The notes beneath the pieces were generated by a model. It saw only the letters and a program-made list of their open reading frames with translations. It did not search any database and had not been told where the DNA came from. Source: Oxyruncus cristatus (taxonomy: Eukaryota; Chordata; Aves; Passeriformes; Cotingidae). Taken from it: a stretch of 64,000 bases of DNA. The stretch covers positions 213,757 through 277,756 of the forward strand of contig VXAY01002113.1 of assembly GCA_013399855.1 (NCBI GenBank), in the 5' to 3' direction. Shown here piece by piece: positions 10,386 through 23,700 of the stretch; the first letter of the stretch is position 1; every line of letters starts with the position of its first letter. Both the position numbers and the translations under genes were made by a program.

Positions 10386-13300
10386 GGGCAGCACTCAGGT
10401 TGGGCAGGCACGTAAGTGAGAATTCTCTACACTAACAATTCATCCAGTTCATAGAAGAAATGGATGCGTCCTTCTGCTCCCTCCCCACAGCCTCCTTTGC
10501 CCTCCACCCAGTTCACTTAAATTGTGAAATTCTGGGCAGGCTGTATGTACTTACACCCACTCAGCCTACTGTGTAAAGATCCACACAAACACCCTGCACA
10601 AGCACATGGGATACAGGTTTGGTAATATTACTCCTCGCAATTAATCTCCCTGTTTCTGAGTTTGTGCGGATTCCTGTCTAATCTCCAGAACGATAATTCC
10701 TTTCTATATCCTGAGTGCCAGTGATATGCAAAGGCCAAACTGCACTGCGTGGTGCCCTTTGGGAAGAGACTCCTGCTTAAACGCCTTCCACATCCTGCCT
10801 GTCACAGAAGACTATATTTGGAAGGATGGGAAAGCAACACGAGAGGCACATGGAGCAAAAGCTGTGAGCATCAGCAGTTTGCTACAAGTAAACAGTTTCA
10901 CTTCTCGAGCTGTTGCGTTTGTCAGTCTAGTAAACAGGATCTGACTGCGGTGAGATAACAAAGCTGTAGGCCCAAACCTGTCCTCCTCCTCTGCAGTTTG
11001 AGTTATATGCTGCCCACACTCCTGTCAGCCGCTCTGTTTCATCCCCCTGTGATCCACCATTGCAATATTGAAGTCCACAATTGCAGTATTTGATTCCGTC
11101 ATTGAAAATGTTTCACTGCCCCTGCAGAGTCCTTTACTTTGCTGGAAGCACAAAATCACCAGCCTGGCTTGCTACCTGTTCAGGGATTTACAAAACAAGG
11201 GCTTAGTTAAGTGTCTGGGGTTGGGCAGTGCTGTCCTCTGCAGTTTGGAGCACAGGATATCACTGGCCCTTTTTTGTCCTGGTCACCAAGAGGCAGTGCT
11301 GGGAGCTGGCACTGCTGTCCTGTGTGAGCCAGAAACGCATGGTGCAGGCTTGTCTGATAGCATCTGCTTTCCCTGAATAATTGTGGACATTCCCACCTCG
11401 CCACTCATCCCTCCGAGCACCTTGGAGTCATAAATTGCAATGCTGGAGCCATTGGAGTCATGCTTAGGGAATGATCTTCCCATTCAAGGTGAATCTTGAT
11501 ACCTGACGTACGAGAAGACCGGGCACATGCTAAAAATTCCTTGCTAATTTGGGTTGCTAGTTCATCAAAAACATCCTCCCAAACACGCACAGGATGTATT
11601 AAGTTATGGTATAGTAAGGGATCAACTTATCATACTGACATTTCTGCTCCTTGCCAGAAACTCCTGGGCTTCATTATCTCTCTCAAGAAATCAGATCTCT
11701 AAGTGTCACCCTGCCATAAATTTGTGTAACTGGAAACCTCTCCCCAGGCATATAGACATCTGAGGACAACTGAGCATTGCTGGTCTCTGAAGGCTGATGT
11801 ATAAATATATACAGGACTGACTGACAACATCCCCCCTCTGGGACAGCTCCAGTGCAGCCTGAGCCTCCAGCTCCTTATTCTGCTGTTGGAGCCTTGGTCC
11901 AGTGGCCCTTTGGCATGGGCACATACCATGCTGTGAGGTGGGACTTGTCTTTTGGGACTCCATACGGGAGGGTTTCATTGTGTCTACGTTACTTCATGAT
12001 GTTACATTCCCACCTCTCCTTCCACTTCGAAAAGCACAGCAGCTCTGAGCCCCCCGCTGTGGCTTCTTGGTGTGGTGTCAGAAGAGCAGTGTTACACCAC
12101 ATGATGTAGGACTGGGAGCCATTTCAGTAGAGCTGGAGAGGGGCATCCAGGCTGATCTCTGGCTGATATTATCATGGGCCAACTATTTCTTGCAGATGAT
12201 GAAACTGGTGGTAAAGAATCCCATGGTGTAATAATTTTCCATATTAGCTTGCAAGTGCAGTGCAGCATGTGATAGTTTACCAGGCGCTCCTTGGCTTCCT
12301 TGTGAGGCTGGTTTTTGGGATACTTTCTCAATTTCAACATTACTTATTGGTATTCTTGAGGAAAATCAGTATAAATAGTCTCCTGTGTTTTGCAGAGTTC
12401 ATGCCAGCCCATATTCTGTTTTACCTGGTTTCGTCCCAAGCCATTAGCCCACACGATTGTCTGTTATTCGCAATCTTGGCTCATTAGGGTGATAAGTTGA
12501 TAAAGCAGGTTGTTGTCTTTGCCTTGGGGGCTCTCTGCTGGGTTGAAGCATTGATGCTGTGGGCAGCCCTGTCAATATGCTCCGCTGTTCTCAGCCAGTG
12601 CCACGGCACGTCCCACGCCGTGATTTATGGCCCACCGAGCGCAGGCTGCCAGCCCAGCACACTGCCTGCGCCTGGCAGAGGTGTCCAGGGAGTGCCTTGG
12701 GAAAAACCTGCGCAAGGGGCACGGGGGAAGGACTGGGGGAGGCTTCTGAGCAGACCCTCCCTTGCTGTGCCTCTCCTTGACTCCTCTTAGGCGCCGGCAG
12801 GACCTCAGGGAGGAGTTTATTCAGCTCCTCGGAGGGACAGCCTGTTTCTTCAGTAACCCAGGTGCTGCAATGTGTTGAGGAGGTTACAGAGATCCATGAG
12901 GATGTTCCAGATCAGTTTTCCTCTGGGAGAAGCCAAGGCAACACACAGAAAATGGTGAGGGGTTATTTCACCCCAGCAGCAGGGTAGAGGCTTGGCTGGC
13001 ACCAGCCTGCTGCTTCGAGGCTCAATTTGTCACTCAGGTGCCTTGAAGGGGCACAGGGGGTGAGAACAGCTTCATCCAGCAGGGCCTGTGTGCCCTGCCA
13101 GGACAAGGCAGGTGTCAGGGGGACACTGAAGGGAACGGGTGGTGATGGTGATTCTCTGGGTCCTGGGCACGTGGTGGTGCCGCAAAGAGGGACTGGTTTG
13201 GGGGCACCTGCAGGGCAGGTACCCCCAGGGGAGCTCCTGTCCTGCCACGTTCTCTTGCCTGTTCGAGAAACCTGCTTGTAATCCTGCCCAGCACCGAGAA

Positions 13301-13575
13301 CAGGTCATTGCACACAGGGCTGGCTTGGAGATGGATTCATGGTGTACAGTGTATGTTCCATATCACTGGTGAAAGTATTTTTGGAGGCAGAGTGCTGATA
13401 AAGACCAGTTTCTGGGGAGAGGAGCAGACATTTGGCATTGTTGCAGTGGACTGGAGCAGGTATGGAGCCTGGCCACCTGTGGGAGAAGGCAGAAATACCA
13501 CAGCAGCCCCTTCCCTTTCATTGTCCAGAAAGTTGGTGCCAAAGTATTGCGTGTTCCTCCCCAATGATAAAAGGA
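10386..13575. other. Non-coding stretch, no gene recognised
   Basis: Only short overlapping ORFs are present. The part near 12530-12790 is GC-richer and holds overlapping open frames without recognisable domains. No repeat family was recognised. Confidence 0.62.
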
Positions 13576-13745
13576 CAAGTTAAATAATTAATAATAATCT
13601 GAGTCTCAATGTGACTATGAAATAATTTTCACTTAGACATTATGTAAATTTGAAGTAATTTTTTAACTGGTCATGCATAATAAAATAACTGTGGTGATTA
13701 ATTTTTCACCCTCAGAGTTTAATTAAGATCATTCAGGAGGTTTGG
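13576..13745. other. AT-rich block, candidate conserved non-coding element
   Basis: This 170-bp AT-rich block holds several homeodomain-type TAAT/ATTA cores: TAAATAATTAATAATAATC near 13581, GGTGATTAATTTTTC near 13693 and AGTTTAATTAAGATC near 13717. An octamer-like CATGCATAATAAAA lies near 13672. It has no simple-repeat structure and no ORF. Such blocks in vertebrate gene deserts are often conserved enhancers, but conservation cannot be judged from one sequence, so this is inference only. Confidence 0.3.
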
Positions 13746-16700
13746 ACTGATACACCGCGTTATAAATCACAGTCCAAGCCACTGAAATATCTTCCCAGCT
13801 TTCAGATTAGATAACGGTATTTTGGAGGTGGAAATCTTGCTGACAGATAGTCACCCGAGTTGTCCTGCTCAGGAGGCCATTTGGTCCTCTGAGCACTGAA
13901 ATGATATATACTGGTTATTAATACACACTGTTCGATGTGTGCTTTTCTGGGTTTAATTTTAGGGATGGACTTATTCCATCATCTATATTCCTGCACAACT
14001 CATTGTAGAATAAACAGAGCGTTGTTCTGTGTGTGTCTAATCGGCTTTTAAAGCCAATGCAACTGAACTCTCCGAAGGGATCAAGTGGATAGTATCGAGT
14101 CACTTTTATTCCAGGCTAAATGTGTCCGGGTGTGGCGTTTTGTGCGAACAGCCACGTGCTTTGAGTGCACAGCCTTAGCTGGAGTCACTCCTCAGGCTCA
14201 GACAAGCCTGAGTTCCCCAGTCTGACCAGAAGCTGTGGGATGCTCAGGGTTGTTGTAACTGCAGAGCCCTCAGAACTGCTCCAGAATGTCCTGAGCCCGA
14301 CACCAAGGAGCCATCCACAGCCTTTACAGTGTGGAGCAAAGTGAGCAGCGTGCTGATATCCCGGGAAAAAGGACTGGGGTAAATTTTTGTTCCATAAAAA
14401 TGAGCGTGTCCTCCCTGGCGGCTCCCGGGACGCAGAGTTTTCCCTCCGGTTTCTCCGGGTGTCTCCCCGTGACTGGGCTTTGTGCACCCACGGCTTTGCC
14501 CCGCGAGTTGGAGCAAGTCTGCAGGATTTGTCAGTGCACAGGATGGACCCTGACTCACGGGGAAAGCATGTGTAGAAAATGTTGCCATACTCCTACCAAT
14601 GCTTGTTTTCCTTTGCCGTGCGATTTCCCCCCACACACACACTTTAAATAAATCAGGAGTTTAGCAATAAAAAGCTAATGCTGAAAGGAAGTGGTGCAGG
14701 TGAGCCCTGTAGAATTTCCCCACTGTATTTATGAACAGAAACTCTTTTCAGGAGAGTCAACTGGGTTTGAAAAAAATAAGGTGGAAGGGAGTTTCTCTGA
14801 TGCCCAGAAGGTGAAGCATAAACTGGCCATCTTGCTAAATCTTCACTGCCAGACTTGTTATTCCAGAGTTGCAAAATAATACGATACTACTCTGGAGCAC
14901 CTATTCCTAAATCCTACTGCTTTATTCCGAAATGAAGAGTATCTTTGTTCTAATTCACTTGCATTCTGAGGAACAATTCAGTAATAACTACTGTGCTTTA
15001 AATTCACACCCGGTACTCCTCCCAGATAATTGTCAAGGACAGGCAAATTCAGGCTCTCCTTTTAGTTTCATGGCTGTAAATCCAGAATAACCCTATTGAA
15101 ATAAGCCAGTAGTTTTCAATCCTACCTATGAAACATGTAATTTCAGAGGAGTGACTCTGGATTTTACCTCACACATCTGGCCCGCAGTGTGTGAAAAGAG
15201 ACAGCCCGGGGGTTTAATCGCACCAACCCCCTCCCTCGGCGGGAGCATCTTCGGCAGCACTTCCCAAAGGAATAGGCAGCGCTTCCAACTGCAATGGCAG
15301 GGAGAACAGGATATCAGCGCAATAATTAACGTCCAATTCAGCAGTTAGACCAGGATCTAGGCGGGTCCCTGCATTAAGTAATTGCTTCCAGAGGTGAGCG
15401 GTGCTGGGGCTGCTCACTCTACTCCGTTCCACCTCCCTGCAGCTCCTCTCCGGCCAGGGAAAGCAGCTCCGCTCAGGGTGCTTTTGAGGGCTGTGGATGC
15501 TGTGAGGAGCTCCTCTCTGGTGGCATCAGAGGAACTGCAGGGATGTAACCACACCCTTACAGTCAGGCATGGTGATTAAACGTGGGCAGTATAAATGGCT
15601 TTAGGCGCATCTTCGTTTTCCTCGAAGCTGAGGATCTCAGTGTAAGCATCGTTAAAAGTCTGCCAAAGGCTTGTGTTGTGTGTTGGAGAAAATGGCCACT
15701 TGTAGACAGGTCTCTTCTGGAGAAATGGGGTTTGCTGGGCTGTGTTCCTGGTGGCTGGAATTCCTGCATTCCGCAGGTTTGGGTATCATGCACAGAGGAG
15801 CTCTGGGGTTTTCCCTGCAGTGTTCCCATCACCAGCTGTCGCCTCACGGTGACAAAACAACATCCCAGGGGCTTCAGGATTTTACATCCCCACCCTGGGC
15901 CTTTGCAACCTTAAAGCTGATTCGGATGGTTGAACCACGGGAGGACTGAAGTCTTCACCCCTCTCTTTGGAAAAGGTCTGTGCTGAAGCCGTGTAACCTT
16001 TCCTGCTCCCAAAGGCAGGCACAGGCAGGGGCTCGAGCTCCTTGCCCTGCTCGTGGGTGCCTTTGCAGCCACCTCCTGTCCCAGGTCCCCCTCGTGCTTC
16101 TGCTCTTGGCTCCGACCCCGACAGCTCCGGCTTTCCCTGGCGTTTGGCTCCTCCCCAAGGAGAGTGCATGGCTTCAGCACTTCTCTTTTCTTGAATCCTG
16201 CATGTGGATTCAGGCTCTGATAAGTTATTGCTGTTTGAGACGTCCTGATTTCTGCAGCCTTGTGCTACACCTCCTCTTCTTTAGGTGAGGATGGAGGCAG
16301 TGAGTCCTCACTGCTGCACAGCCCCCACTGCCCTTGCAGGCAGCTGCTACTGGGATTTTAACTTCTGTCACTGGCTTTCCAGTGCCTTTGTTCAGCCTTT
16401 TAAATTTTCCTTTATTGTTTTAGCCTGTCTGCAAATGTATTTGTTTTTCTTCCAGAAAAGCCTTTGCTTGCTCAATTAGCAAGAGAGCTCTTTGTGGAGG
16501 GAGCCGTAGCTCACTTTCTGCCATGCCTAAGTGCTTCTGGAGCATTTGGCTCCTCCACTGGGAGGATTTACTCCTGCCATCCTCACACAGGTCCTGCTGG
16601 AGATCCTCCTGCCTGGATTGCTGGGTGGTGCCTTGAGAAAAGGACATTTTGTGACACAGGAGTCTGAATGTATTGCTATGGTTCAGGCCAATCCCTGTCC

Positions 16701-17056
16701 AGTAGCTGTCCTAAGCTACGATTTTAGCTGCAATTTTTGCTCCCTGCCCTATTGGGTCAATACCATGTTTTCCACACATGTGGGCTCTTTCACCATCTGG
16801 ATTTTTTCAGTTGCTTTTGTCTTACTTAATGGTTTTGCCGCTTTGTTTAGAGCAGAGGTTACAAGGATACAAGTTGTTGGGAGAGAAGGGTGAGTCCGGC
16901 TGGTGTAAAGTTGGAAATGCCTCTGGAGGTTTGTGTCTCACCCACCTTGATCAGATCTGAGCCCTGGCCTGAAGACACTCAGCCTCAGCAGGGACCTGGA
17001 CATGGCCCAGACAGCACAGGAGGAGTTTGTGGAAACAGGCATTGATCTGGAAGGGA

Positions 17057-17098
17057 CCTCCTTGTGTGTCCCCAGGGCCTCCCTGTCTGTCCCCAGGG
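17057..17098 (+). repeat. 21-bp tandem duplication
   Basis: Two adjacent 21-bp copies lie at 17057-17077 and 17078-17098. Both begin CCTCC and end TGTCCCCAGGG, and they differ at two positions. A third partial TGTCCCCAG follows near 17112-17120. The unit length is a multiple of three, so it does not break the overlapping open frames. This does not show that they are coding. Confidence 0.8.
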
Positions 17099-18840
17099 CA
17101 GACCTGGATGCTGTCCCCAGCCTGCCCTGTGACCAGTTCCAGCCCCGGCCACTGCAGGACAGGGTCCCAGGGAGGGTCTCCTGCCCTCCTGCTGGTGGGG
17201 GAAACCTTGCAGCAGAGGGTACAGAAAGCTCTGCCATTACATCTTCAGGGAGTGTTTGCCTGGACACTGGGTGAAGAATTCCTCCTCTCAGGGGATTTGT
17301 GGCACTCCGTGTTGCTGTTTTCCCTGGTTTTGCAGCCTGTTCTAATTGTGGGTCTGCCCTTACAAGCTGAGGGCCAAAGACTACTAGAAAAGTGTTTACT
17401 GTGCTTACAAAGTCTTCACAGAGTTCAGGGGCTATTTCAGCAAGATATTCCTGAACAGTTCTTCCTTTTGTACTGACCCCAGCTTGTTCCCTTACCCCCT
17501 CTCCATCCTACAGCATGAGAGCTCAGGCTGTGCCAGCAGACTCACAGTCTCCTCAAGCTTTAGCCACCACATACAAATTAATGTCATGACTTTGTGAGTG
17601 TCCCCTGAGCACAGGTAAATATTAGGACAGCTCCTGGAGCCTCGCAGCTCACCGTGGACATGGGAGCTGCTTTGGCCTAAAAGTTGGGCAGAATTTGATC
17701 CAGAAATCATTCTTGCATAGGACCCTCGCTGTTGGGGGGTGTGGCATTTGGAGCATGTTCACAAGGTCCTTTTCTCACAGGATCCTGCGATCTCCTCTGA
17801 AGACTCTGCCCTGTGTGGGTGTGAAGGCTCATGGGCTCACTGCTGGCACAAGAGTGACATTTACCCTTGCTGGGGCTGGGTGGGTTTGGGGCTGGTTGTT
17901 TGCTCTGTGTGATTGATCACATCTGAAACTGCCTTGCGAAACAACCCTTTTATGTGTCAAACTGACTCACAGTGTGACCTGAGGCAGACGTGAGGGGATA
18001 TTTAAGGAACAACTGAATTTCACAGACAGCCATGCTATGTTTTTATTTCTCTTTTTTTTTCTTTTCCTGCTGGAGTAAAAGGCCTGTGTCAGCTGATGGG
18101 AACAGGGCACAGTGCCCTGTGGGACTGAGAGGTCTCTGGTGATGGCTGTGAACGTGGGAGCTGTGAGGCTGCTACCCCCAGCCCTGCCTCTGTCTCACCA
18201 AGGGGAACATGTCCAGCTCACCCCTGTGTAGTTTGAGGGAGAGGGTGACAGAGCAGGCCTGATTTTCCCTTTGCTGCATCCCACCACGTGGCCTCAGGGA
18301 GGTCAGTGCAAACCACTCCACAGCAGCATTGAGGCCCTGAGTTTGCAGCTGAACGTGTATCCTCCAAACTCCAGCTGATTTGTCAGTAGGAACTGAGCAC
18401 CTGAAAAGTGGATCTGAGTCTGCATCTCTTTGCCCAACTGCCTTTTGCTGGTTAACTTGCACACGAGCTTTGCCTTTTACCTTATGAACACACCCAGCAC
18501 AGAGTGAGGTCTTTGCAGCCCCACGGGAGTCTGTGGGACTTGCTCAGTGTGGATGCTGGGTCCGTGGAACAGAGAAAACCAGCTCCTGGCTGGCTCATGT
18601 CCTGCTGTGAGTGCTGAGATGGAGTTCCTGGGAGGGTGGGTTTTATCCCTTCAGCACCTTCCTATCACTGCTGAAGTGATGCTCCCCGTACATGTCAGCA
18701 CTGAGAGCGGATCTGCTGCGTGCAATCCCTCTGCTGGCAACTAGTGCTGCAGTGAAAGGTGATCTGTAATTAATGTACTTCATAACAGATCATCTGGAAA
18801 TGGCTCCGTGCTTGGAGCCGGGCACTCCTGCGTGAGCTGT

Positions 18841-18872
18841 AGGGCTGCTCGTGTGAGGAAGGGCTGCTCGTG
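18841..18872 (+). repeat. 13-bp direct repeat
   Basis: AGGGCTGCTCGTG occurs at 18841-18853 and again at 18860-18872, separated by six bases. It is a minor local duplication with no known function. Confidence 0.8.
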
Positions 18873-20089
18873 CACTTGCTGGGCCTTCAGCGTTTGGTAA
18901 AATTGGTTTCCAGATGCCCGATCTGTGTTGACTCACCAAGGGCACTTCTGAGCAGGGATTAACGAGTGTCTTGGGGAACTGGGAGCAGCCGTGGCCAGAG
19001 CGGGGAGCGGGGAGCCGGCTCTGCACAGGGTTGGGTGTGTCAGTGCCCATGGGAGCCGAGCCCACGCACGGGGCAGAGCCCAGGAGAGGTCCTTGGCCCC
19101 AGGGGTGTTAGTGCCAGACCTTGGAGTGCTGCCTGAGGCTGGGCTGAAGGAGACAGATGATCTGTCATTTAATGCTCGTTTGTCTGGCCCTGCTGACTGC
19201 GATGAAACGCTTTTGTCTTACCAGGGAAGCCTGAGCAGGCCTGTCCCGTGAACTTGAGGGATCTGGGTGCAGGTGGAGGATGGGAAGGCAGCCCAGCCCT
19301 TCCCAAACTGGGCTTGTGTCCTGGCAGGAGCCAGTGCTGTGCTGCTGCACAGGGGATGTTGCCTCTTTCTGCCCTGTAACAAACACAGTAACTCAGAAGC
19401 GTCCTGCAGAGGTGTGGTAACTCTGTAACTCTTGTGTATAAAATCAGGACGGCACAAATGCCCTTGTGCAGCTCCAATCCCTTGGTGGCTTTAGTCAAGC
19501 ACTCACTGACACCTGCTGCCTTTTTTTTCTGTGTTTCCTGGGTAAAAAAAGTATCCTAAACTCTGCTAAATAAAATTATATTTTAGGTTGAACCAAACAT
19601 TTAATGTTATTTTGAAATAGTCTTTCCAGCCTGGGATCCTGTTTGGTTTGGTCGCAGAAAGCCCGTCAAATAGTGAGCTGGAAATTGGGGAATTTTCAAA
19701 GGGAAGTAGAGACAAGCAACTGCTGCTCGTGTTCAGGGCGGTCTTAGTTCCTGCTTAGTTCTCCGAGGTTCTCAGTGCAGAGGGTTAGCAGGGATCAGGA
19801 TGTGTCAGCCTGGTAGTGCATCTGAGCCTGCAAGGGCACCCACTTTTGTGATTTTCCCATCAATTTTGTTGCAGTTGTTTTTCAAAGCTCTGGTTCCTCA
19901 CATCCTGCAATTACGTGAGAGTTGCGGAACTCTTTAAAGCTGAAGGTAAATGGACAACTTTTGTGATTGTACAGAATAGCTCAAAACCGACCAAAAAGTA
20001 TTAAAAGGGAGAAGGGCAAAGAGAGGAAATGCAAAATTATGTTCCTTTGAGATCTCCAGATTGGTAAGGCAAACTCATGATTTTGTGGC

Positions 20090-20520
20090 CTAGGACAGGA
20101 CTGTTAAGTGCTTGGTGTTGGCAATGCTGTGTTTATTTTCCGGGCTTGGATTTCTGCATGGATTTATACACGTTATGAAAAAAATACAGTATTTTATGTT
20201 ATTTTTTAAAAGGAAGCAGATTGCTTGGTTGGATGATCTCCAAACCAGACTGTAACATACAATAAAAATTCTATAGTGCACTGTAACAGGCTACAATAGG
20301 CTAAGATGTTGCTTTACCAGCACACAAAACAGGCACATTACGGAGGGAGAGAATTATATGGTATATTGTTTGTGTTCATGGCCAGAAAGGGGAAGGAAAA
20401 AAATATACCCCGTGTGTGTAAACTGCATATTGAAAGTACAGAACAAAATTTAATTAGGTTTTTATAAATAAAATCCACATATGCTGATTTATGATATATT
20501 TCTTTCTCAGCCTTTGACAT
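20090..20520. other. AT-rich non-coding block
   Basis: AT-rich DNA with A- and T-runs (for example near 20176-20182 and 20204-20213). It carries no repeat family I can name and only short open frames full of Ile, Lys and Phe, typical of AT-rich chance ORFs. It is a possible conserved non-coding or matrix-attachment type region, but nothing here proves that. Confidence 0.4.
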
Positions 20521-20707
20521 GATGGCTGCCTGCGCTTTGAAAACCAGTCATTTGCAGACAGCAGGTCTGTAATTCCCAAACTAGCACAACCAGAAGTTTG
20601 TGGATTTGAGTCTGGCAAATGCCAGTCCCAGCATCTCTGTTTCAGGGGCACAGGCTGGGATTCCCAGTGGAGGGGGCAGGGGAAGCTGCAAAAGGCAGCC
20701 GGAACCT

Positions 20708-20735
20708 TTTCTTTCCTTTTTTTTTTTTTCTTTTT
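20708..20735 (+). repeat. T-rich low-complexity tract
   Basis: A T-run of about 12, interrupted by C, lies between TTTTCTTTCC and CTTTTTCAAATG. It may be a remnant tail of a minus-strand retroposon, but no body is recognisable next to it. Confidence 0.7.
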
Positions 20736-23700
20736 CAAATGTGTAATTACAAAGATTAAGTCACTTGTTTTGTTCATTAAAAAAGAAAAAACAAACACTA
20801 ACGTAATGCATAATTATAGCCAAAGAGAAAATGTATGGTCTTTGTAGGCTCCATCTAAACGTCCCCTTCCCTAGAGGGAACTCTTCGTGCTATATTTGCA
20901 AAAAATATGTGATTAGTACCCGAATAATGAGTGAGAACTAAAAGCAACTGGAACACAGCCCTTTCTCAGGGACTGGATCAGGACTGTATCAAACCCTAAT
21001 TAAACACACCTAAGAAAGGCAAGATTGAGGTGCTTTTGCTCACACTAGTGAAGCACCAACTTCCCTCGATTGCTTTGCTGTTCCAGGGGCTTCCACTTCT
21101 TTGCCCCAGTACTTGACAGCAAGTTAGTCTGACTCCCAGTCCTAAAGAGGAGTTTATTTGATGTCTTAGGGAGTTTTGTTTGTGTGTTATGGAGCCCTCC
21201 CGTCCCAGGGCCCAGCTTTCCCCTCAGAGTACACAGGCAGAGGTTGAGCAGGACAGCTCTCCCGAGGTGGGACTGGCACTGGAGGATGACTCTGTCTCTG
21301 TGACACTGAAAACAGCCGCCAAGGCACTTTTCACTAACACATTCCATCAGTGCTCCAGACTTGTCACGCAGGGAGCAAACACCGAGGGAAGCAAAGGAAG
21401 CATTTACAATTTGCTGCCATGAAAGGAGACAAGATAAATCAATAGGAACTAAATTAGCACAGCCAGCGGCCCTCACACCTACTTTGGAGACTCTATTAAA
21501 ATCCGTGGCCTAGAATTTGCAGGAGGGATTATGTGCGTGAAGGGTGAGTCAAGATTTTAGAGTGAGCTAATGCAAGTGACACCCACTTCTCAAACTGCCT
21601 CTGAAAACACACACTGCCAGCGTGTGCTGCCAAAGACAAGAGTTCTAGTAAGTGTTTGCTGGCTGTCATTGGCCTCAGATAAATCCGTGGGGAGGGGAAT
21701 AGTGGAGGAGTCAATCAGAAGATAACACTGAGTAAAGCTCAGTTGCATAACACCACAAGAAGTCAAATTTAACCATATGTCTGAGTACCAGGGGCACAGT
21801 CAGAAGTGTGACGGCTCAGTCAGAATCTAAAAAGAGCCATATTTGAGAACAACACACAGGAACAAGATCTGACGAATACCTCGTGTGATTGAGTTGGTTG
21901 TGTTGTTGTGCTGCTCTTGGATGACCTTTTTAATTCAGCTGAAATGATATGTGTCCTGGGTGTTTGGAGAACTTTGTAGATTGATGACAGCATCCCACTG
22001 ATATGCTGAGGTACAAGAAGACTTGCTAAAAGCCAAGCTGAGGTAAATATTTCCCTGCAGAAATCTGTCAGTTGGTACAGTGAGTGCAGCATTTGCAGGA
22101 AGCATCCGGGTGTGTGTGTTCAGCTGATCCACACACTTATGGGAATCTCGGGCACTGGAGTTGTTGTGGAAGCACAGGCTCAGATCTCCAGGGTCACGTG
22201 TGTTGTGGAGTTGATCCCTGTGTATGTGACAAGTCAAGGATTGCTAAAAGCCCAGCAATTGCTACTCCCAACCTGGCTGCTGGATACCCAGGAACCCTGG
22301 ACAAGCAGTTCCTTATCTCTGCTTCCCTTTGAAAATTCCAACTTTTCAGCAGATGGATAAAGTCCTCTACCTCTGCTGTGCACCATTTGTATGAGAAAAA
22401 AAAAGAAGTATCCAGGAAAACCTGAACACATAGCAGGTCTGGGCAAAGAAAACGCCACTGTCAGCACACTTACTCCTGGCACCTTCAGCAAATTCCCTTT
22501 TTTCCTCGTACTGACAGTAGCATTCGGGTGAAGCCCTCGGGACTTGCAGGGGAGGAAGAGCTGGATCTGGGCTGGCTGCGCAGCAGTGGATTTTTCAGCT
22601 CTGCCCTTTCCCAGAGCTTCCCGAGGAAGTCGGTGCATGCAGGCACTGGCTCTGCGCGCTGGAGAGGGCAGAGCGCTCAGCCGCTTCCCCAGCGCCTGCC
22701 GGGGGAACTGCAGGGATCAACTAGTCCGGTGCTGCACCAGCCTGGCAGCCCTTTGCAGAGGAACACGGGCTTCCTGCAGGAGCAGAAAGGCACCACTGAG
22801 CAGTTACAAGACAACTAAAAGTTGTCAAAGCAGCTACGGAGCGGGGGGCTCTGCCAGCCCTGGTGGGATTCTTCAACTGCATTTACCTTTGTAAGTGTAT
22901 TGAGTCCTTCACCTGGGAGATGCTGTAAAAACACAGGGCATTAATAGCACAGAATATACAATCAAAAGCTAAACAATGCAAACCACATGCAGTTTAAGCA
23001 GGAAGAGAATTCTGTGCATGCTCTCTGCAATTGCCTGGGCCCTGAGATGCAGTAAATTGCCGAGTAAAGGCTGTGGAGTGCAGACCATAAACTTGAATTT
23101 CACTGCAAAACTGTCAGGGCAGAGATCTGACCAACATTATAAAATGTGAGAAGTGATTTTAGGAGCCTCTGTTTTGATGAGAGGGATTTTGGAAATGCCT
23201 TTCAAAGGTCGGCTGCAGAGCGTTTTCAGAGGATCAGGCGCCAGGATTGCTCTTCTCTTTTGTAAACCCCCTGATGTTTCTTGTGCACTGGCACTGCACC
23301 TCGCTGGGGGAGACTTTGTTTCACAGTGGGATATTTGGGCACTGTGGTAATGGGAACTGGGAAAAACTCAGAAGGACTTTCGTGCCAAATCACAGCTTAT
23401 CTTCTCTGCACAGCACAAGGGAGGATTCCAGATGTTTTCTTCTGCTTCTTACCTTCAAGAGATTTATGGCAAACATCTTCTAAGAAGATCACAGGGAAAG
23501 AAATGTCCATCCTCCCTGTGTTTTCTGTCTTGCCTGCAACATCTGGGAGATAATTCACCTGTAGGTGGTCAGTCAGGCTGGCTGTGCTGTGCACATGCTG
23601 GAGGCGAGCTGTGGCTGGCAGTGCCACCCAGATCCCTGGGCACCACCTCAGTGTGCTCTGTGCTGCCCATATAGACCCGGATTTTGCAGAGCAAGAGCTA

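Larger units (their letters stand above)
13746..20089. other. Non-coding stretch, no gene recognised
   Basis: No recognisable protein, RNA gene or repeat family was found, apart from the two small duplications listed separately. CA-rich ACACACACAC occurs near 14632-14642. GC-richer patches occur near 15200-15500 and 18960-19100, and a T-run near 18048-18061. The longest open frame (17027-17476, 149 codons, plus strand) is low-complexity at its start because of the 21-bp duplication and has no recognisable domain. Confidence 0.62.

Noticed and set aside
20226..20244. GGTTGGATGATCTCCA, like the end of avian CR1 (GGTTGGAC-GATGATCTCC)
   Set aside because: The match is short and the upstream sequence shows none of the expected CR1 3' region.
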